Below are positions 61,541-64,000 of a stretch of DNA of 64,000 nucleotides, in pieces. The notes beneath the pieces were generated by a model, which was not told the origin of the DNA, ran no database searches, and saw only the letters and a list, made by a program, of their open reading frames with translations. Every line of letters begins with the position of its first letter. The first letter of the stretch is position 1. Origin of the DNA: Heminiphilus faecis (GTDB lineage: Bacteria; Bacteroidota; Bacteroidia; Bacteroidales; Muribaculaceae); contig NZ_VSMC01000002.1 in NCBI RefSeq assembly GCF_008728965.1, forward strand, positions 1-64,000, read 5' to 3'. The translations under genes were made by a program, and so were the position numbers.

Positions 61541-62649
61541 ATTGGTATATTGTTGTATATGTGAGTAATTCGTGAATCTATAATTTTAACAATTAGTCGT
61601 TTGCGAAGTTCAGAGAGCCTATAGCTCTCAAAACCTGTTGGTGGCAAAGAACAATCAATGTTATTGACTATTCTGGTAAATTTCTCCTTATTATATCTAT
61701 TCAAATGATTAGATAAAAAGTGAGCGCATTCTTCTGGATAATTCTCTAATAAATATACAATAGTATCATTGAAAGTCGTTTTTCGTTCAGATACCCGAAT
61801 ATCTGGGCAGCCATTAGAAAAATATTTTTCAAAACTTCTTGAATTATCTTGAAGCATAACTTGTAAACGGTCTTCTGATATTTCTCGTCCTAAACTACTG
61901 CCATTGTCAAAAAATGGTGCAAATTCATATGTATTATCATGAATTAATCTAATTGTTTCCTCCCGAGTGAGATTAAATTCCCGGTTAAAATATGCAAAGA
62001 ATAGTCTTCTATTTCTTCTAAACTCAAGCCATTCATTACGTAATTCTTTATTGATTAGTAGTTCTAAAAACTCTATGAATGAAAGTTTTCTTGTTATTGC
62101 ATCATCAAGTTTTAATAATGTCTTGTTCTTTTTTATTAAAGCCCAATTCTCAGAATGTCTATCCGTATTACCAATGATACAATCAAATAAGAGCATCTCG
62201 ATAGCAATTCTCTTAAATTTGCTGATTCCTATTCGGGCTAAACTTTTTTGGACTAAATCTAAAAAATGCTTTTGCTTGTAATCTGGATCCACGGGGAAAG
62301 AAGGCATTACATTGGCGATGATGCGAACACCTTCAGTTATTTCTTCATCATCTTTCGCCATGTTTTTTGATATGCACCCTAAAACATTTTTGTAAGCAGC
62401 GATGTCATAACGAAGAACAGGCAATTTAAGCATCGCACCTAATTGATAGGCTACAATTTCCGACCAAAACTCTGATGGAAACTCTTTGACGACTTTGCCA
62501 TCAACGATTTTTTTTAATGATGTTTTGAAATAGTAAGATTCATTATTAGGACTTAACACAACAAATTTACTTCGTGTACCCGAAGTGTTCATTTCATATA
62601 GTCTTTCCCAATCATCTATTACAAATAATCGAGGATATGAATCAGCCAT
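61537..62649 (-). CDS. HipA-like (CtkA/HipT-type) protein kinase
   Basis: A 370-residue kinase-like protein. The ATP-binding lysine is likely K42 in YYFKTSLKK. The catalytic loop is LLFDCIIGNTDRHSENWAL (153-171), with D163 and N168 in the HipA-family pattern. The metal-binding segment LKLDDAIT (D182, D183) follows. The HipA N-terminal subdomain is absent and appears to be encoded by the downstream HIRAN gene. Such kinases phosphorylate aminoacyl-tRNA synthetases or other host proteins and arrest growth. It lies 41 bases after the nuclease gene. No HipB-like repressor is seen in the window. Confidence 0.82.
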   Translation of the reverse strand: MADSYPRLFVIDDWERLYEMNTSGTRSKFVVLSPNNESYYFKTSLKKIVDGKVVKEFPSEFWSEIVAYQLGAMLKLPVLRYDIAAYKNVLGCISKNMAKDDEEITEGVRIIANVMPSFPVDPDYKQKHFLDLVQKSLARIGISKFKRIAIEMLLFDCIIGNTDRHSENWALIKKNKTLLKLDDAITRKLSFIEFLELLINKELRNEWLEFRRNRRLFFAYFNREFNLTREETIRLIHDNTYEFAPFFDNGSSLGREISEDRLQVMLQDNSRSFEKYFSNGCPDIRVSERKTTFNDTIVYLLENYPEECAHFLSNHLNRYNKEKFTRIVNNIDCSLPPTGFESYRLSELRKRLIVKIIDSRITHIYNNIPI

Positions 62650-62690
62650 CTAATATTGTTAAAATCAGGGGTTAGTAAAGGAACGAAAAC

Positions 62691-63980
62691 TTATTTTGCC
62701 AATGATAATAGTATTTTCTTAAGGTCGTTTAGCCATTCTTCGCAAGGTTCATCTAATGGTGCAATGTCAATTCTCTTTCGAGAAAATGTTTCAACAACAG
62801 CTTTAAGCCACTCGGAGGCAACTTTTGATTGTTGTTTTTTAGATAAATCTTCCGTTTCAAATTTAACCCAGTCAATGAATTCCATTAATTGAATGGAAAC
62901 ACCAGTTAAAATTGAATATTCCTTTTGACGCTCGACAACTTCTTTTTTGAGCATTAAGTTTGAGTCTACAATAAAGCCTGCAGTTTGAACTCCGGGATTA
63001 AATTCTAATTTATCCTTGAGTTCTGATAATTCTTCATAGAGATATGGTTTCCCATATTTTGCGTCCCACGACTCAACTATGATTTTACCATCGCGAAGTT
63101 CTATGTCACCAACATTGCCATGCTTCTTGTTAGCAGATCGCATTTGAGAAAGCGGTACCAAATCTAATTCAACAATATGTTCAGAACAAAGAGCCTGCAT
63201 CAAACTATGTATGACAACTTCAAAAGCACGTGCGGAATACTGAGTCTGATTGAAAAAATTAGATAAAATTGAAGTTGTTTCGTCTATGGAAAGAGCAGGC
63301 AATTTTGGTAAAATTGCACAGGTCTCATCCGCTAAAGCTTCAAATTTGTTAGAACGATTTATAAGTAAGGATAAGAAGTAATGTAAAGCCGGCAATGGCT
63401 CAATACTACCATCTTCAAGTGCATCCACTACTGAAATCCATTCAGCAAAAGGGCCCCTCATATCTGCTTTATAGAGTTGCGAGTAGGGATAATTTTCAGC
63501 TAATGAACGAGTCATCATCACACCATCCTTGTTAATATTAAGCAGTCCTTTCTCTCGCAAAAAAGGAGTATTATAGGTATTGTCTAAAACTCGCATTGGA
63601 ATACCATCGACCCATGAAAATCCGTTACGACGATTTGAACCTTTATGTAGACGAATTGATTGCGAAGGAGTCAAACTTTTTATAGTGATTTGCAGAAAAG
63701 CTAATCCTACTAATGCGCGACCTGTTTCGCTCGTTATTCCATTGACAAGTTTATCGAGCAATATTTTGGTTTCTGGAGAGACCTTTGAAAAATCATAAGT
63801 AGTGATGTTACTATACAATTTTTCAAGAAATCCATTATCCAACTGCTGTCTTATGAATGAGTATCTATTATTGGCATCCTCGTTTGTTTGACCTTCATAG
63901 AAAACAACGGCATTATTATCGTAGTGAAGCTCACTGCGATTTTTATAAACATCTAAATGTATTTCGTGTTTCTTTTTCAT
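62691..63980 (-). CDS. Probable PD-(D/E)xK restriction-type endonuclease
   Basis: A 429-residue protein with a candidate nuclease core near residues 250-310. E254 lies in RAFEVVIHSLM, D292 in HGNVGDIEL, and D306-x-K308 in ESWDAKYGK, the order and spacing of the PD-(D/E)xK fold. No methyltransferase or helicase motif is present, so it resembles a stand-alone type II restriction enzyme. The upstream frame ends LNKTLV with a TAA overlapping this ATG (TAATG), so a coupled gene, perhaps the methyltransferase, lies just beyond the right edge. The AT-rich composition marks acquired DNA. Confidence 0.65.
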   Translation of the reverse strand: MKKKHEIHLDVYKNRSELHYDNNAVVFYEGQTNEDANNRYSFIRQQLDNGFLEKLYSNITTYDFSKVSPETKILLDKLVNGITSETGRALVGLAFLQITIKSLTPSQSIRLHKGSNRRNGFSWVDGIPMRVLDNTYNTPFLREKGLLNINKDGVMMTRSLAENYPYSQLYKADMRGPFAEWISVVDALEDGSIEPLPALHYFLSLLINRSNKFEALADETCAILPKLPALSIDETTSILSNFFNQTQYSARAFEVVIHSLMQALCSEHIVELDLVPLSQMRSANKKHGNVGDIELRDGKIIVESWDAKYGKPYLYEELSELKDKLEFNPGVQTAGFIVDSNLMLKKEVVERQKEYSILTGVSIQLMEFIDWVKFETEDLSKKQQSKVASEWLKAVVETFSRKRIDIAPLDEPCEEWLNDLKKILLSLAK

Positions 63981-63981
63981 T

Positions 63982-64000
63982 AAACCAAAGTCTTGTTGAG
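63982..64000 (-). other. End of an upstream coupled gene, cut by the window edge
   Basis: On the minus strand the last bases read as codons ending LNKTLV-stop, the TAA overlapping the ATG of the nuclease gene by one base (TAATG). Such stop-start overlap is typical of coupled genes. Only six codons are visible, so identity cannot be given. Confidence 0.4.

Larger units (their letters stand above)
58000..64000. mobile_element. Integrase-led accessory island, left part, runs off the window
   Basis: To the right of the adk operon lies a tyrosine recombinase, then about 840 bases of repeats, a gene remnant and an AT-rich nuclease-kinase-HIRAN operon on the opposite strand. Composition drops clearly compared with the adk region. 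The gap 57979-58282 has AT-rich sequence with a GTAC-repeat (near 58166-58179) and no gene. Neither end nor an attachment repeat could be fixed inside the window. Confidence 0.55.

Overview
The window reads as a Bacteroidales chromosome segment, most likely from a gut member of the Muribaculaceae or a close relative. This is an inference from gene content: DUF4831, DUF1573, DUF5715 and DUF2582 proteins, a b558-type fumarate reductase (frdCAB), stand-alone MnmD and a TonB-receptor-like barrel. The promoters fit too: many match the Bacteroidetes pattern TTG-N19/20-TAnnTTTG. No rRNA or intact tRNA gene was seen.

Layout. 1-6.6 kb: a damaged efflux locus. It has an AraC-type N-terminal fragment, a divergent TolC gene broken by an in-frame TGA, an HlyD-type adaptor, two ABC-2 permeases with no ATPase, a winged-helix protein, a tRNA-like intergenic structure and outer-membrane phospholipase A (pldA). 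6.7-14.5 kb, minus strand: valS, a YitT-type membrane protein and frdC-frdA-frdB. 15-20.9 kb: a tightly overlapping run of a DUF5715 lipoprotein, an AsmA-like protein, a HAD phosphatase and aroB. 20.9-36.5 kb: housekeeping genes (DUF177-rpmF-fabH, cdd, pheT, yebC, a YbdG-type channel, a TIGR02757 protein, two DUF1573 proteins, meaB, mnmD), a broken barrel gene, a large outer-membrane receptor and a His/Lys-rich lipoprotein.

36.5-44.6 kb: a mobilizable transposon of the Tn4555/NBU general type. It carries a tyrosine integrase, a helix-turn-helix protein, an SF3-like helicase, a Toprim primase and a MobV relaxase with an oriT-like nest of inverted repeats. AT-rich cargo behind its own promoter encodes an exported trypsin-like protease and a cytosolic HExxH metallopeptidase.

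44.7-58 kb: a secreted protein of unknown function, cysK, a complete glycine-cleavage operon (lplA-gcvT-gcvH-gcvPA-gcvPB-lpdA) that includes its own lipoylation and E3 enzymes, a DUF4831 protein, the NAD(P)HX repair enzyme, hpt, adk and a helical protein of unknown function. 58 kb to the right edge: a second, AT-rich accessory island. It opens with a tyrosine recombinase, followed by about 840 bases of repeats (a long hairpin, an in-register 8-bp tandem array, a GTCGGAT cluster). Next come a gene remnant and a minus-strand operon of a probable PD-(D/E)xK nuclease, a HipA-like kinase and a HIRAN protein with a HipA-N-like front half. The kinase and HIRAN genes overlap, and the operon continues past the right edge. 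It is the best candidate here for an undescribed defence or toxin-antitoxin-like system.
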